Under the pieces are notes generated by a model, which had not been told where the DNA came from, did not search any database, and saw only the letters and a program-made list of their open reading frames with translations. From Hyphomicrobiales bacterium (lineage in GTDB: Bacteria > Pseudomonadota > Alphaproteobacteria > Rhizobiales > Rhizobiaceae), in the NCBI GenBank assembly GCA_900469615.1, contig UBYA01000011.1:124001-188000 (forward strand): 64,000 nt of DNA, read 5' to 3'. Positions within the stretch are counted from its first letter, which is position 1; each line of letters begins with the position of its first letter. The translations under genes and the position numbers were made by a program. This document shows, piece by piece, positions 50,987 through 60,926 of this stretch.

Positions 50987-52774
50987 ATGACCGCATTCAC
51001 TACCCGCCCCGAAATCCTCGGCACCTTCGGCGTCGTCACCTCGACGCACTGGATCGCGTCGGCCGTCGGCATGAGCATCCTCGAAAAGGGCGGCAATGCC
51101 TTCGACGCAGCCGTGGCGACCGGCTTCGTGCTGCAAATCGTCGAGCCGCATCTCTGCGGCCCCGGCGGCGACATGCCGGCGATCCTCTATTCGAAGAAGA
51201 AGGACAAGGTCGAGGTCATCTGCGCTCAGGGACCGGCACCCGCCGGCGCTACGATCGAGCACTATACGCGCGAGGGACTGAAGCTCATTCCCGGCGACGG
51301 CCTGCTTGCGACCGTCATCCCCGGCGCTTTCGACGGCTGGATGCTGATGCTGCGCGATTATGGCCGGCTGTCCGTCCGCGACGTCCTCGAACCGGCGATC
51401 CACTATGCCGAAAGCGGGCATCCCGTCCTGCCGCGCGTTTCGGCCACCATCGCAGGGCTTGCCGATTTCTACCGCAAGGAATGGCCGACCTCCTACGAAA
51501 CCTGGCTTCCCGGCGGAGCCGTGCCGGAACCCTGGTCCAACTTCAGGAACCCCGTGCTTGCCGAAACATGGAAGCGTGTCGTTACCGAGGCGGAAAGCAA
51601 AAGCGACCGCGAAGCGCAGATCGAAGCTGCACGAAATGCCTATTATCGCGGCTTCGTGGCGGAAGCGATCGACAACTACGTCGGCAAGACAGCCGTCATG
51701 GACGCGAGCGGCGAGCGTCATAAAGGGGTGCTGACCGCCGACGATATGGCCAACTGGCAGGCTACCATCGAGGCGCCGCAAACCTATGATTATCACGACT
51801 GGACCGTCGCCAAGATCGGCCCCTGGGGGCAGGGACCGGTATTCCTGCAGGCGCTGTCGCTGCTCAAGGGCTTCGACCTCGCCGGCATGGACCCGGCCGG
51901 GGCCGACTTCGTCCATATCGTCACCGAGGCCATGAAACTCGCCTTCGCCGACCGAGAGGTCTATTATGGCGATCCGAATTTTACGACCATACCGCTCGAG
52001 ACCCTGCTGTCGGACGCCTACGCCGAAAAGCGCCGTCGGCTGATTGCATCGGAGGCCTCGCTCGCCTTGCGCCCGGGCAAGTTGCCCGGCTTCGAGGACC
52101 AGTACGATCTTACCATGAAAATGCTCGAAGCGCCGGAAGCCAAGAGCGGAGCGGTCTATGAGCCGACAATGTCGCATCTCACCGAGAAGCGCGGCGACAC
52201 CGTGCACATCGACGTCATCGACCGCGAAGGCAACATGGTGTCGGTGACGCCTTCCGGTGGCTGGCTGCAATCCTCCCCCATCGTGCCCGGCCTCGGCTTC
52301 TGCCTGAACTCCCGCGCCCAGATGTTCTGGCTGCAACCCGGCCTGCCCTCCTCGCTTGCTCCCGGCAAGCGGCCGCGCACGACACTCACCCCGACGCTGG
52401 CGCTGCATGAAGGGCGCCCGACGCTCGCTTTCGGCACACCCGGCGGCGACCAGCAGGAGCAATGGCAGCTCTCCTTCTTCCTGCGCTATGTCCATCACGG
52501 CCTGAACCTGCAGGAGGCGATCGACAAGCCCCTGTTTCACAGCACCCATTTCCCGAGCTCCTTCTATCCGCGCACCCGCGAGCCCGGCGGCCTGACGGCG
52601 GAAGCGAATTTCAGCGCCGATGTCCTCGAAGCACTTCGCAGGAAGGGCCACCAGCTGACCGTCGCGCCGGAATGGACCGTAGGCCGGCTGACCGCCGCTC
52701 GACGCGACGCATCGGGGCTTTTGCGCGCCGCAGCGACGCCGCGCCTGATGCAGGCCTATGCCATCGGGAGATAG
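50987..52774 (+). CDS. ggt: Gamma-glutamyltransferase family protein
   Basis: About 595 residues; ATG 50987 has AAAAGGA upstream, with ATG 50960 (ATGA overlap) as alternative. The N-terminal half contains GVVTSTHWIASAVGMSILEK and GGNAFDAAVATGFVLQIVEPH plus a CGPGGDMPAILY segment. The autoprocessing/nucleophile Thr is Thr405 in GDTVHIDVIDREGNMVSVTPS (usual form TTH, here TVH). There is no clear signal peptide, so this copy probably works in the cytosol on imported substrate. It cleaves gamma-glutamyl bonds, as in glutathione, or acylates like cephalosporin acylases. Its position between permease and ATPase genes recalls the peptidase of the E. coli gsi operon. Confidence 0.87.
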   Translation: MTAFTTRPEILGTFGVVTSTHWIASAVGMSILEKGGNAFDAAVATGFVLQIVEPHLCGPGGDMPAILYSKKKDKVEVICAQGPAPAGATIEHYTREGLKLIPGDGLLATVIPGAFDGWMLMLRDYGRLSVRDVLEPAIHYAESGHPVLPRVSATIAGLADFYRKEWPTSYETWLPGGAVPEPWSNFRNPVLAETWKRVVTEAESKSDREAQIEAARNAYYRGFVAEAIDNYVGKTAVMDASGERHKGVLTADDMANWQATIEAPQTYDYHDWTVAKIGPWGQGPVFLQALSLLKGFDLAGMDPAGADFVHIVTEAMKLAFADREVYYGDPNFTTIPLETLLSDAYAEKRRRLIASEASLALRPGKLPGFEDQYDLTMKMLEAPEAKSGAVYEPTMSHLTEKRGDTVHIDVIDREGNMVSVTPSGGWLQSSPIVPGLGFCLNSRAQMFWLQPGLPSSLAPGKRPRTTLTPTLALHEGRPTLAFGTPGGDQQEQWQLSFFLRYVHHGLNLQEAIDKPLFHSTHFPSSFYPRTREPGGLTAEANFSADVLEALRRKGHQLTVAPEWTVGRLTAARRDASGLLRAAATPRLMQAYAIGR

Positions 52775-52832
52775 CCTTTTGAGCGGCTCCTGAAATGTCC
52801 GACCAATGCGCAAGATCACGAATGGGGAACCG

Positions 52833-54683
52833 ATGACGACCACCGCCGCGCCGACGATCGATCCGAATGGGCAGCCCGTCCTTTCCGTTTCCAATCTGAC
52901 CACGTCGTTTCTCGTCGATGGTGAGTGGCGCACGGTCGTAAAGGACATTTCCTTCGACGTCATGCCGGGGGAAACGGTCGCTATCGTCGGCGAGAGCGGC
53001 TCCGGCAAAAGCGTGACGTCCCTCTCGGTCATGCGGCTGCTTGCGAGAGCCAGCAGCCGCATCGAAGGTTCGATCCGGCTCAACGGCCGCGATCTCCTCT
53101 CCTTGCCGGAGGCCGAAATGCCCAAGGTGCGCGGCAAGGATGTCGCGATGATCTTCCAGGAGCCGATGACTTCTCTCAATCCGATCTTCACCATCGGCCG
53201 GCAGATTTCCGAGGCGCTGACCTGCCACGGCAATATTTCCAAGGCCGAAGCGAAGGCGGAAACGATCCGTCTGTTGGAAAAGGTGCGTATCCCCAACGCG
53301 CCCTCGCGCTTCGACGAATATCCCCACCAGTTTTCCGGCGGCATGCGTCAGCGCGTGATGATCGCCATGGCGCTCGCCAGCCGCCCGAAACTGCTGATCG
53401 CCGACGAACCGACGACCGCGCTCGACGTGACCATTCAGGGACAGATCCTCGATCTCATCAAGGTGTTGCAGGAAGAGGAAGGCATGTCCGTCCTCTTCAT
53501 CACCCACGACATGGGCGTCGTCGCCGAAATCTCCGATCGCACCATCGTCATGTATCGCGGCGAGGCCGTGGAAACCGGCAGGACCGACGATATTTTTCAT
53601 CGCGGCCGGCACCCCTATACCCGCGCGCTGCTGTCGGCCGTGCCGCGGCTCGGTTCGATGAGGGATCAGCCGCAGCCGCTACGCTTTCCGAGCGTCGATA
53701 TCCATACCGGCGAACGCAACGAGCCAAAGCCGCTTGCGGATACCGTTGCCCACGACAAAACGCCGGTGCTCGAGGTGAAAAACCTCGTCGCCCGCTTCGA
53801 TCTCCGCGGCGGCCTGCTCGGCCGCCCGACCGGCGCCATTCATGCGGTCGAAAATGTTTCCTTCGATCTTTCCCAAGGAGAAACCCTGTCGCTGGTTGGC
53901 GAATCCGGCTGCGGAAAATCGACGACCGGCCGTTCCATCATGCGGCTCATAGATCCGAGGTCGGGCCAGGTGCGCCTCGACGGCTATGACGTGATGAAGC
54001 TCAATGCGCTCGATCTGCGCCGGATGCGGCGCAGCATCCAGATGATCTTCCAGGACCCGTTTGCAAGCCTCAATCCGCGCATGACGATCGGGGCGACGGT
54101 GGCCGAACCCTTCATCGAGCATCGTCTGGGCTCGCGCGCCGAGGCCCGCGAAAAGGCCGCCGACCTTCTGGAGCGTGTCGGCCTGAAGGCGGACATGATG
54201 GGCCGCTACCCGCACGAATTCTCGGGCGGACAGCGCCAGCGCATCTGCATCGCCCGTGCGCTCGCCCTTGATCCGAAGGTGATCGTCGCCGACGAAAGCG
54301 TGTCGGCGCTCGACGTGTCGATCAAGGCGCAGGTCTGCAACCTGCTGATGGATCTTCAGCAAAGCCTCAACCTATCCTATCTCTTCATCTCGCACGACAT
54401 GGCCGTGGTCGAACGCGTCAGCCATCGCGTCGCGGTCATGTATCTCGGCGAGATCGTCGAAATCGGCCCGCGCGCATCCGTATTCGAAAATCCGCAGCAC
54501 CCCTACACCCGGAAACTGATGGCAGCCGTTCCCGTGCCCGACCCCTCGCGACGCGGCGTCAGGCGCAATCTCGCAGTCGACGAACTGAAGAGCCCGGTAC
54601 GACCGGTCGGATACGTTGCGCCGACCCGGCAATACCGCGAAGTGTCCAGCGGTCATCTGGTCCGGATCGAAGAAGCCGCCTGA
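52833..54683 (+). CDS. Fused double ATPase of a peptide/glutathione ABC importer (DppDF/GsiA type)
   Basis: A 616-residue protein with two complete ATPase domains. Domain 1: GESGSGKSVTS, FSGGMRQRVMIAMAL, LLIADEPTTALD. Domain 2: GESGCGKSTTGRS, FSGGQRQRICIARALALDP, VIVADESVSALD. Each ends in the oligopeptide-type tail (GRHPYTRALLSAVP and PQHPYTRKLMAAVP) that can hold an Fe-S cluster in relatives. ATG 52833 has GGGGA at good distance; ATG 52806 is a weaker choice. It drives the two permeases upstream. Confidence 0.92.
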   Translation: MTTTAAPTIDPNGQPVLSVSNLTTSFLVDGEWRTVVKDISFDVMPGETVAIVGESGSGKSVTSLSVMRLLARASSRIEGSIRLNGRDLLSLPEAEMPKVRGKDVAMIFQEPMTSLNPIFTIGRQISEALTCHGNISKAEAKAETIRLLEKVRIPNAPSRFDEYPHQFSGGMRQRVMIAMALASRPKLLIADEPTTALDVTIQGQILDLIKVLQEEEGMSVLFITHDMGVVAEISDRTIVMYRGEAVETGRTDDIFHRGRHPYTRALLSAVPRLGSMRDQPQPLRFPSVDIHTGERNEPKPLADTVAHDKTPVLEVKNLVARFDLRGGLLGRPTGAIHAVENVSFDLSQGETLSLVGESGCGKSTTGRSIMRLIDPRSGQVRLDGYDVMKLNALDLRRMRRSIQMIFQDPFASLNPRMTIGATVAEPFIEHRLGSRAEAREKAADLLERVGLKADMMGRYPHEFSGGQRQRICIARALALDPKVIVADESVSALDVSIKAQVCNLLMDLQQSLNLSYLFISHDMAVVERVSHRVAVMYLGEIVEIGPRASVFENPQHPYTRKLMAAVPVPDPSRRGVRRNLAVDELKSPVRPVGYVAPTRQYREVSSGHLVRIEEAA

Positions 54684-54763
54684 ACCGGTTTCCGGCCTTG
54701 ACGGCGTCGAAATCCGCGCAAATATCGAGGCTCCGTTTTCCATCTCATCTGGAGTTGAATGAA

Positions 54764-55312
54764 ATGACCGACAGCGTGCTCGATATCCCGGTAAAGAGGA
54801 TCGATGGCAGCGAGACGACGCTTGCCGACTACGGCGGCAAGGTCATCATGGTCGTCAACGTCGCGTCCAAATGCGGCCTGACGGTGCAATACGAAGGGCT
54901 GGAAAAACTTTATGAGGAAAAGCGCGGCGACGGTCTTGTGATCGCAGGCTTTCCTGCCAACGATTTCAAGGGTCAGGAGCCCGGCAGCGATGAGGAGATC
55001 CTCAGCTTCTGCACGCTCACTTACGACGTCCAGTTCCCGATGTTCTCCAAGATCGCCGTCACCGGCGAGGCGCGTCATCCGCTCTATGACGCCCTCATCG
55101 CCTCCGGCGTCGAGACGATCGGGGACGGACCGATGCGCACGCGTCTGGCCGAGCGCGGCCTGCATACCGGCGAGAACGGCGGCATCGTGTGGAATTTCGA
55201 AAAATTCCTGATCGGCCGCGACGGCAAGGTTGCCGCCCGGTTTGCTCCGGACGTCACGGCAGACGATCCCCGCCTGCTCGCCGTTTTGGAAAAAGAGTTC
55301 GCGCGCGCCTGA
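54764..55312 (+). CDS. Glutathione peroxidase (BtuE-like, thioredoxin-type)
   Basis: A 182-residue enzyme. Peroxidatic Cys37 lies in NVASKCGLT; Gln71 in FKGQEPGS and WNFEKFLIGRDG complete the Cys/Gln/Trp/Asn tetrad. A second Cys83 (SFCTLTYDVQFPMF) corresponds to the resolving Cys of two-Cys, thioredoxin-linked members. The usual FPCNQF reads FPANDF, so the middle Cys is missing. It removes hydroperoxides in the cytosol. It follows the ATPase gene by 80 bp; a role next to gamma-glutamyl salvage is suggestive, not shown. It converges on the gene ending at 55330 with just 17 bp between. Confidence 0.9.
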   Translation: MTDSVLDIPVKRIDGSETTLADYGGKVIMVVNVASKCGLTVQYEGLEKLYEEKRGDGLVIAGFPANDFKGQEPGSDEEILSFCTLTYDVQFPMFSKIAVTGEARHPLYDALIASGVETIGDGPMRTRLAERGLHTGENGGIVWNFEKFLIGRDGKVAARFAPDVTADDPRLLAVLEKEFARA

Positions 55313-55329
55313 AACTTGCAGGAAAGGCG

Positions 55330-56415
<1,086 letters not shown>

Positions 56416-56418
56416 GAG

Positions 56419-57327
56419 CTATCCCTTGACTGCGCCGGCGGTGATGCCGCGCACGAACCAGCGACCCGAACCGAAGTAGACGATCAGCGGCACCAGGGCG
56501 GTGAGAATGGTTGCCGCCATATTGACGTTGTAGAGCTTCTCTCCCTGGGTGGAGTTGACGATATTGTTGAGCTGCACCGTCATGGGGAAGTTTTCCCGGC
56601 CGGCGAAGACGACGCCGAAAAGGAAGTCGTTCCAGATGCCTGTCACCTGCAGGATCGACGCCACCACCAGAATCGGGATCGACATGGGGATCATCAGGCG
56701 GAAGAAGATCTGCCACAGTCCCGCGCCGTCGATACGGGCCGCCTTGAAAAGCTCCATCGGCAGGCTCGAATAATAGTTGCGGAACAGCAGCGTCAGAACC
56801 GGCAGGCCGAAGACCGTATGGGTGATGATGATGCAGGGCAGCGTCGAATAGATGCCGATATCGCGATAGATCAGCACCAGCGGATAGATGAACACCTGAT
56901 AGGGGATGAAGGCGCCGAGCAGCAGGATGGCGAAGAGCACGTTCGCACCCTTGACCCGCCAGAAGGACAGCGCATAGCCGGTCAGCGACGAGATCAGGAT
57001 CGACAGGATCATGCTTGGAATGAGGATCTTCACCGAGTTCCAGAAACCGACGCTGATGCCGCCGCATTCAAGCCCGGTGCAGGCCGAGCTCCACGCCTGC
57101 ACCCAGGCGTCCGCCGACCACATTTGCGGAAAGGCGAAGATATTGCCCTGCCGGATCTCCGGCATGGACTTGAACGACGTGACGAGCATCACGTAGAGCG
57201 GCAGCAGGAAGAACAGGGCCGCAATGGCGAGAAAGAGATAAAGGCCGATGCGCCCGGGAGTCAGATGCTGGGGCTTGCGCCCGGTCGGACCCTGCATGGC
57301 ACCGGTGACGGAAGATGGCATGGTCAT
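56419..57327 (-). CDS. Sugar ABC permease, MalG-like (CUT1)
   Basis: A 302-residue permease with six helices and the EAA loop YYSSLPMELFKAARIDGAGL followed by FFRLMIPMSIPI. An insertion with three cysteine-containing turns (SSACTGLECGGISV) sits in the periplasmic loop after helix 1, as in glucose/mannose-type transporters. Its start touches the stop of the MalF-like gene (TGATG). Confidence 0.9.
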   Translation of the reverse strand: MTMPSSVTGAMQGPTGRKPQHLTPGRIGLYLFLAIAALFFLLPLYVMLVTSFKSMPEIRQGNIFAFPQMWSADAWVQAWSSACTGLECGGISVGFWNSVKILIPSMILSILISSLTGYALSFWRVKGANVLFAILLLGAFIPYQVFIYPLVLIYRDIGIYSTLPCIIITHTVFGLPVLTLLFRNYYSSLPMELFKAARIDGAGLWQIFFRLMIPMSIPILVVASILQVTGIWNDFLFGVVFAGRENFPMTVQLNNIVNSTQGEKLYNVNMAATILTALVPLIVYFGSGRWFVRGITAGAVKG

Positions 57328-58265
57328 CAGTTCCCCCTCGGCTTTTCGCGGAAATATTCATAATAGAGCCAGGGCGTCACCAGGATGACCACCGTGACGA
57401 ACATGACGGTCGATGCGCCCGTGGCAAGAGCGATGTTGCCGCGCCCGAAGAGGTAATCCATGATGAACTTGCCGGGCACCTCGGTCGATATGCCCGGACC
57501 GCCGCCCGTCGTCGCCAGAACCAGCTCGTAGACCCTGACGACCGCAATCGCCAGAAGCACGCTGGCGGTGATGATGGTCGGCCTCAGGATCGGGATGACG
57601 ATGTGGAGGTAGACGCGCCAGCTCGGGATGCCGTCGATGCGCGTCGCCTTCCACAATTCACGGTCGACGCCACGCAGCCCCGCCAGCATGATCGCCATGA
57701 CAAGACCGGACGACTGCCAGATGCCGGCAAGCACGATGACGTAAAGCGCGAGATCGCTCTGGACGATCCAGTCGAAGCGGAACCAGGTGAAGCCGATGCT
57801 GTCTGCAACCTTCTGCAGGCCGAGCGTCGGATTCATGATCCATTGCCAGACGAGCCCGGTGACGATGAACGACATGGCGAAGGGATAGAGAAAGATCGTC
57901 CGGAAGGTGTTTTCGAACCGGACCTTCTGATCGAGCGCGACGGCCAGGAGAAAGCCGAGGATCAGACAACCGGCGATGAACAGTATGCCGAAAACCACGA
58001 CGTTCTGCAGCGATATCAGCCAGCGTGCCGTCGAGAACAATCGCTCGTATTGCTTGGTTCCGACGAAGATGTTGACCGGCAGCACCTTGCTGTCCGTGAA
58101 CGATATCCAGATGTTCCAGACGACGGTGACGACATAGGCCAGAAGCACGATGGCGAAAGCCGGGAACAGGGCCACGTAGGGCGAAATATGAATCTTCCTG
58201 CGGCTGGCGCTCGCAGGCGCGGCGACCGTCTTTACGGCGGCGGCGCTCGTGTCTGGGGTACTCAT
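57327..58265 (-). CDS. Sugar ABC permease, MalF-like (CUT1)
   Basis: A 312-residue permease; GAGGAGGAG precedes ATG 58265. Helix 1 is PYVALFPAFAIVLLAYVV; the EAA loop reads LRGVDRELWKATRIDGIPSW then RVYLHIVIPIL. It forms the channel with the MalG-like subunit. A hairpin separates it from the binding-protein gene. Confidence 0.9.
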   Translation of the reverse strand: MSTPDTSAAAVKTVAAPASASRRKIHISPYVALFPAFAIVLLAYVVTVVWNIWISFTDSKVLPVNIFVGTKQYERLFSTARWLISLQNVVVFGILFIAGCLILGFLLAVALDQKVRFENTFRTIFLYPFAMSFIVTGLVWQWIMNPTLGLQKVADSIGFTWFRFDWIVQSDLALYVIVLAGIWQSSGLVMAIMLAGLRGVDRELWKATRIDGIPSWRVYLHIVIPILRPTIITASVLLAIAVVRVYELVLATTGGGPGISTEVPGKFIMDYLFGRGNIALATGASTVMFVTVVILVTPWLYYEYFREKPRGN

Positions 58266-58295
58266 GACGCGCTCCTCCTCAGCATTCATGGAAGC

Positions 58296-58319
58296 CGGCG
58301 GCAGGACTGCCTGCCGCCG
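58296..58319 (-). terminator. Attenuating hairpin between binding-protein and permease genes of the sugar operon
   Basis: 10-bp stem CGGCGGCAGG/CCTGCCGCCG with a 4-nt loop, 20 nt beyond the binding-protein stop at 58339. Same layout as 49079-49108 in the peptide operon. Confidence 0.5.
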
Positions 58320-58338
58320 CATGGATGTCGATCGAAGC

Positions 58339-59586
58339 TTACTTCGCCTGTTCAATCACCTGCGCAAACTGGTCGGCGAACTGATCGGCCGTCATGCTGG
58401 GCGTCGTCCAGTATTGAGCGATGAGATCGCCCTCGGTCTGGACGATGTCCTGCGGCGTCAGCACATCCGGCGCAAGGATCTGGCGGCTCGGATCCTTGAG
58501 CGCGTTCAGACCCTTCTGGGCGCAGGCGTCGAGCTTCGACGTATCGACGTCGAGCCGCACCGGCACGGAACCCTTCTTGGAGTTGAAGGCAAGCTGGCCC
58601 TCCTTCGACATGATGACCGTCGCCAGCAGCGTCTGGGCGTCGATGGCCGTCTTGTCCTTCAGGACCGGGAAGACGAAAATATCGCCGCCCATCATGAAGT
58701 TGGACTCGCCCGGCCCGAGGATGCAGCCGAAATCCTTGTCGGCTACGAGGCCGGCGTGAATGAATTCGCCCTTGGCCCAGTCACCCATGAACTGGATGCC
58801 GGCCTTGCCGTCGATCAGCATGCCGGTCGCGACGTTCCAGTCGCGGTTCGGGCTGCCCGGGTCCTGATAGTTGCGCAGCTTGGCAAAGACTTCCGCCACA
58901 TGCTTGAACTTGTCGGACTTGACGGCATCCGTGTCCAGATCCTTCCATACCTTGCCGTAGAGCTCCTTGCCGCCCTCGCCGAGCAGGATGGCGTTGAACA
59001 TCGACTGCAATTGCCAGGGTTGGCCGCCGACGGCGACCGGGATCAGTCCGGCGGCCTTGATCTTGTCGAGCGCGGCGAACATTTCATCCCATGTCTTCGG
59101 CTCTTCCGTCACGCCTGCCTTGGCGAAGACGGGCTTGGAATAGAAGACCCAGTTCTGGCCGTGGTCATTGATCGGAGCGCCGTAGATATGGCCCTGGAAC
59201 TGAATGGCCTCATAAAAGGCCGGCGTCAGCACCGATTTCCAGTCCTGTTCCTTGGCAAGATCGTCGAGCGACCGCAGCAGGCCCTGCTGGGCCAGTTCGT
59301 TCATCTGCGTGCCGGTGTTGAACTGCATGGCCGTCGGCGGGTTGCCGCCGATGATGCGGTTGATACCGATCGGACGGGCGGTCGAGCCGGACCCGGCAAT
59401 GGCGGTATCCACCCATTCGCCGCCGGCGGCGTTGAAGGCCTTGGCCAGTTCCTTCACGGCGGCGGCTTCGCCGCCGGAAGTCCACCAATGCAAGACTTCG
59501 GCTTTCTTGCCATCGGCCAACGCGCCGGTCACGCTCGCCGCGACCAGCGCCGTAGCGCCGACCAATGCCATCATCAATTTGCGCAT
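58339..59586 (-). CDS. Sugar ABC binding protein (CUT1, glucose/mannose type)
   Basis: A 415-residue periplasmic receptor with a signal peptide ending ALA|DG. The mature start EVLHWWTSGGEAAAVKELAK and the MQFNTGTQMNELAQQGLLRS and YGAPINDHGQNWVFYSKPVF segments match the glucose/mannose GtsA-like family. The last lobe has SKEGQLAFNSKKGSVPVRLD. A GGAGGAGG site precedes ATG 59586. Substrate is a sugar or sugar derivative; the dehydrogenase and isomerase upstream suggest one that is oxidised and isomerised rather than phosphorylated. Confidence 0.9.
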   Translation of the reverse strand: MRKLMMALVGATALVAASVTGALADGKKAEVLHWWTSGGEAAAVKELAKAFNAAGGEWVDTAIAGSGSTARPIGINRIIGGNPPTAMQFNTGTQMNELAQQGLLRSLDDLAKEQDWKSVLTPAFYEAIQFQGHIYGAPINDHGQNWVFYSKPVFAKAGVTEEPKTWDEMFAALDKIKAAGLIPVAVGGQPWQLQSMFNAILLGEGGKELYGKVWKDLDTDAVKSDKFKHVAEVFAKLRNYQDPGSPNRDWNVATGMLIDGKAGIQFMGDWAKGEFIHAGLVADKDFGCILGPGESNFMMGGDIFVFPVLKDKTAIDAQTLLATVIMSKEGQLAFNSKKGSVPVRLDVDTSKLDACAQKGLNALKDPSRQILAPDVLTPQDIVQTEGDLIAQYWTTPSMTADQFADQFAQVIEQAK

Positions 59587-59752
59587 GCGTTCCTCCTCCT
59601 TTGATGGCGTTTTCCAAACGCCTGTGCTCAGCCGCCGCCGTCCCAGACATCGGATGCCGAATTCAACGATCCTCCAAAATCGCGCCGCCGGGCCTCCACT
59701 CCCTTCGGCAGGTAGGCAATGCTTCCTCAGGCATGCCCCTTCGTCAAGCCCA

Positions 59753-59768
59753 CAGTCCGAAAGGACTG
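59753..59768 (-). terminator. Hairpin between Gfo/Idh/MocA and binding-protein genes
   Basis: CAGTCC/GGACTG with a 4-nt loop, 26 nt past the stop at 59794. The 207-bp gap 59587-59793 also has GGCGTTT/AAACGCC at 59606-59622 near the binding-protein start; no GTAACGTTAC operator is present here. Confidence 0.4.
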
Positions 59769-59793
59769 CATTTTCCCAACTCTATAGCGCACA

Positions 59794-60915
59794 CTATGCG
59801 AAACGTCCCTCATTAATTGCGGGCGATATCGGATCGGGGCGGCCGCAGCTGCTGTGGATTGCAACCACGCCGCGCGACTGGGCCGAGCGCTCGAATGCCG
59901 TCATGACCTCCAGGGCGTGGAAAGCCAGTTCCGACGATACACGATGCTGCCGGCCCGAGCGAAGCGAATCCACCATCTCCGCCGCTCCAAGCCCCCGCAA
60001 TCCGAGGTGGCCGGGCACGCCCTCGGTATAGGGATGGTCGACCGGAATCTCTTCCCATGCCTCGCCGCCATCGCGGAATATCTCGACCTTTCCGGTAAAA
60101 TTATTCGGGTCCGGCGTCACCATCGTTCCCTCCGAGCCGTAAAGCTCGATCTGATTATGCTTGTGCCTGATGACATCGAAGCTGGTGGCGATGGTGACGG
60201 TCGCGCCGCTGTGGAACTCCATCACCCCTGTCAGATGTGTCGGCACCAACACCTTGATCGTCTCGCCGCGATGCGGATCGGTCTTCACCGTGCGCTCGAT
60301 GCGGGTGATCTTCGCCGTGCCGAAAACCTCGCGCACAGGCCCGAGCAGCGCGATCAGATTGGTGACGTAATAGGGACCGACATCCAGCATCGGGCCGCCG
60401 CCGCGGCCGTAAAAGAAGGCCGGGTTGGGGTGCCAGTGTTCATGACCGGGCAGCAGCAGCATGGCGGTGGCGGAGATCGTCTTGCCAATGCGCCCCTCGT
60501 CCAGCAGCCGGCGCGTCAGCTGATGGCCGCCGCCGAGGAAGGTGTCGGGTGCGCAGCCGAGCCGCAGGTCCCCTGCCCGCGCCATCGACATCAGCTCCTC
60601 GGCCTCGGCCATGGAGACGCCCAGCGGCTTTTCCGAATAGACGTGCTTGCCGGCAAGAAGCGCCCTCCTGCTGATGGCGTAGTGAGAGACCGGCGTCGTC
60701 AGGTTGATGATCAGGCCGATTTCCGGATCGGAAAGCATCGCATCGAGTGTCACGGCTTCGATGCCGAACTGCTCGGCGAGTTTGCGCGCCGACGCATCAT
60801 AGAGATCGTAGACCGATTTCACGCGGATGAAATCGAACATATGCAGGGTCGCGACATAGGTGGCGCTGATATTGCCGGCGCCGACGATGCCGACTTTCAT
60901 GGGCTCGTTGCTCAT
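59794..60915 (-). CDS. Gfo/Idh/MocA-family oxidoreductase
   Basis: A 373-residue NAD(P)-dependent enzyme. The Rossmann start is KVGIVGAGNISATYVATLHM; EKPLGVSMAEAEELMSMA carries the conserved Lys of the EKP motif, and GGGPMLDVGPYYVTNLIALLG the catalytic Asp/Tyr region (DVGPYY, with the usual His replaced). It oxidises or isomerises a sugar or inositol derivative. Eleven bp separate it from the isomerase gene upstream, so they are one transcript. Confidence 0.9.
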   Translation of the reverse strand: MSNEPMKVGIVGAGNISATYVATLHMFDFIRVKSVYDLYDASARKLAEQFGIEAVTLDAMLSDPEIGLIINLTTPVSHYAISRRALLAGKHVYSEKPLGVSMAEAEELMSMARAGDLRLGCAPDTFLGGGHQLTRRLLDEGRIGKTISATAMLLLPGHEHWHPNPAFFYGRGGGPMLDVGPYYVTNLIALLGPVREVFGTAKITRIERTVKTDPHRGETIKVLVPTHLTGVMEFHSGATVTIATSFDVIRHKHNQIELYGSEGTMVTPDPNNFTGKVEIFRDGGEAWEEIPVDHPYTEGVPGHLGLRGLGAAEMVDSLRSGRQHRVSSELAFHALEVMTAFERSAQSRGVVAIHSSCGRPDPISPAINEGRFA

Positions 60916-60926
60916 TGGGTTGCCTT

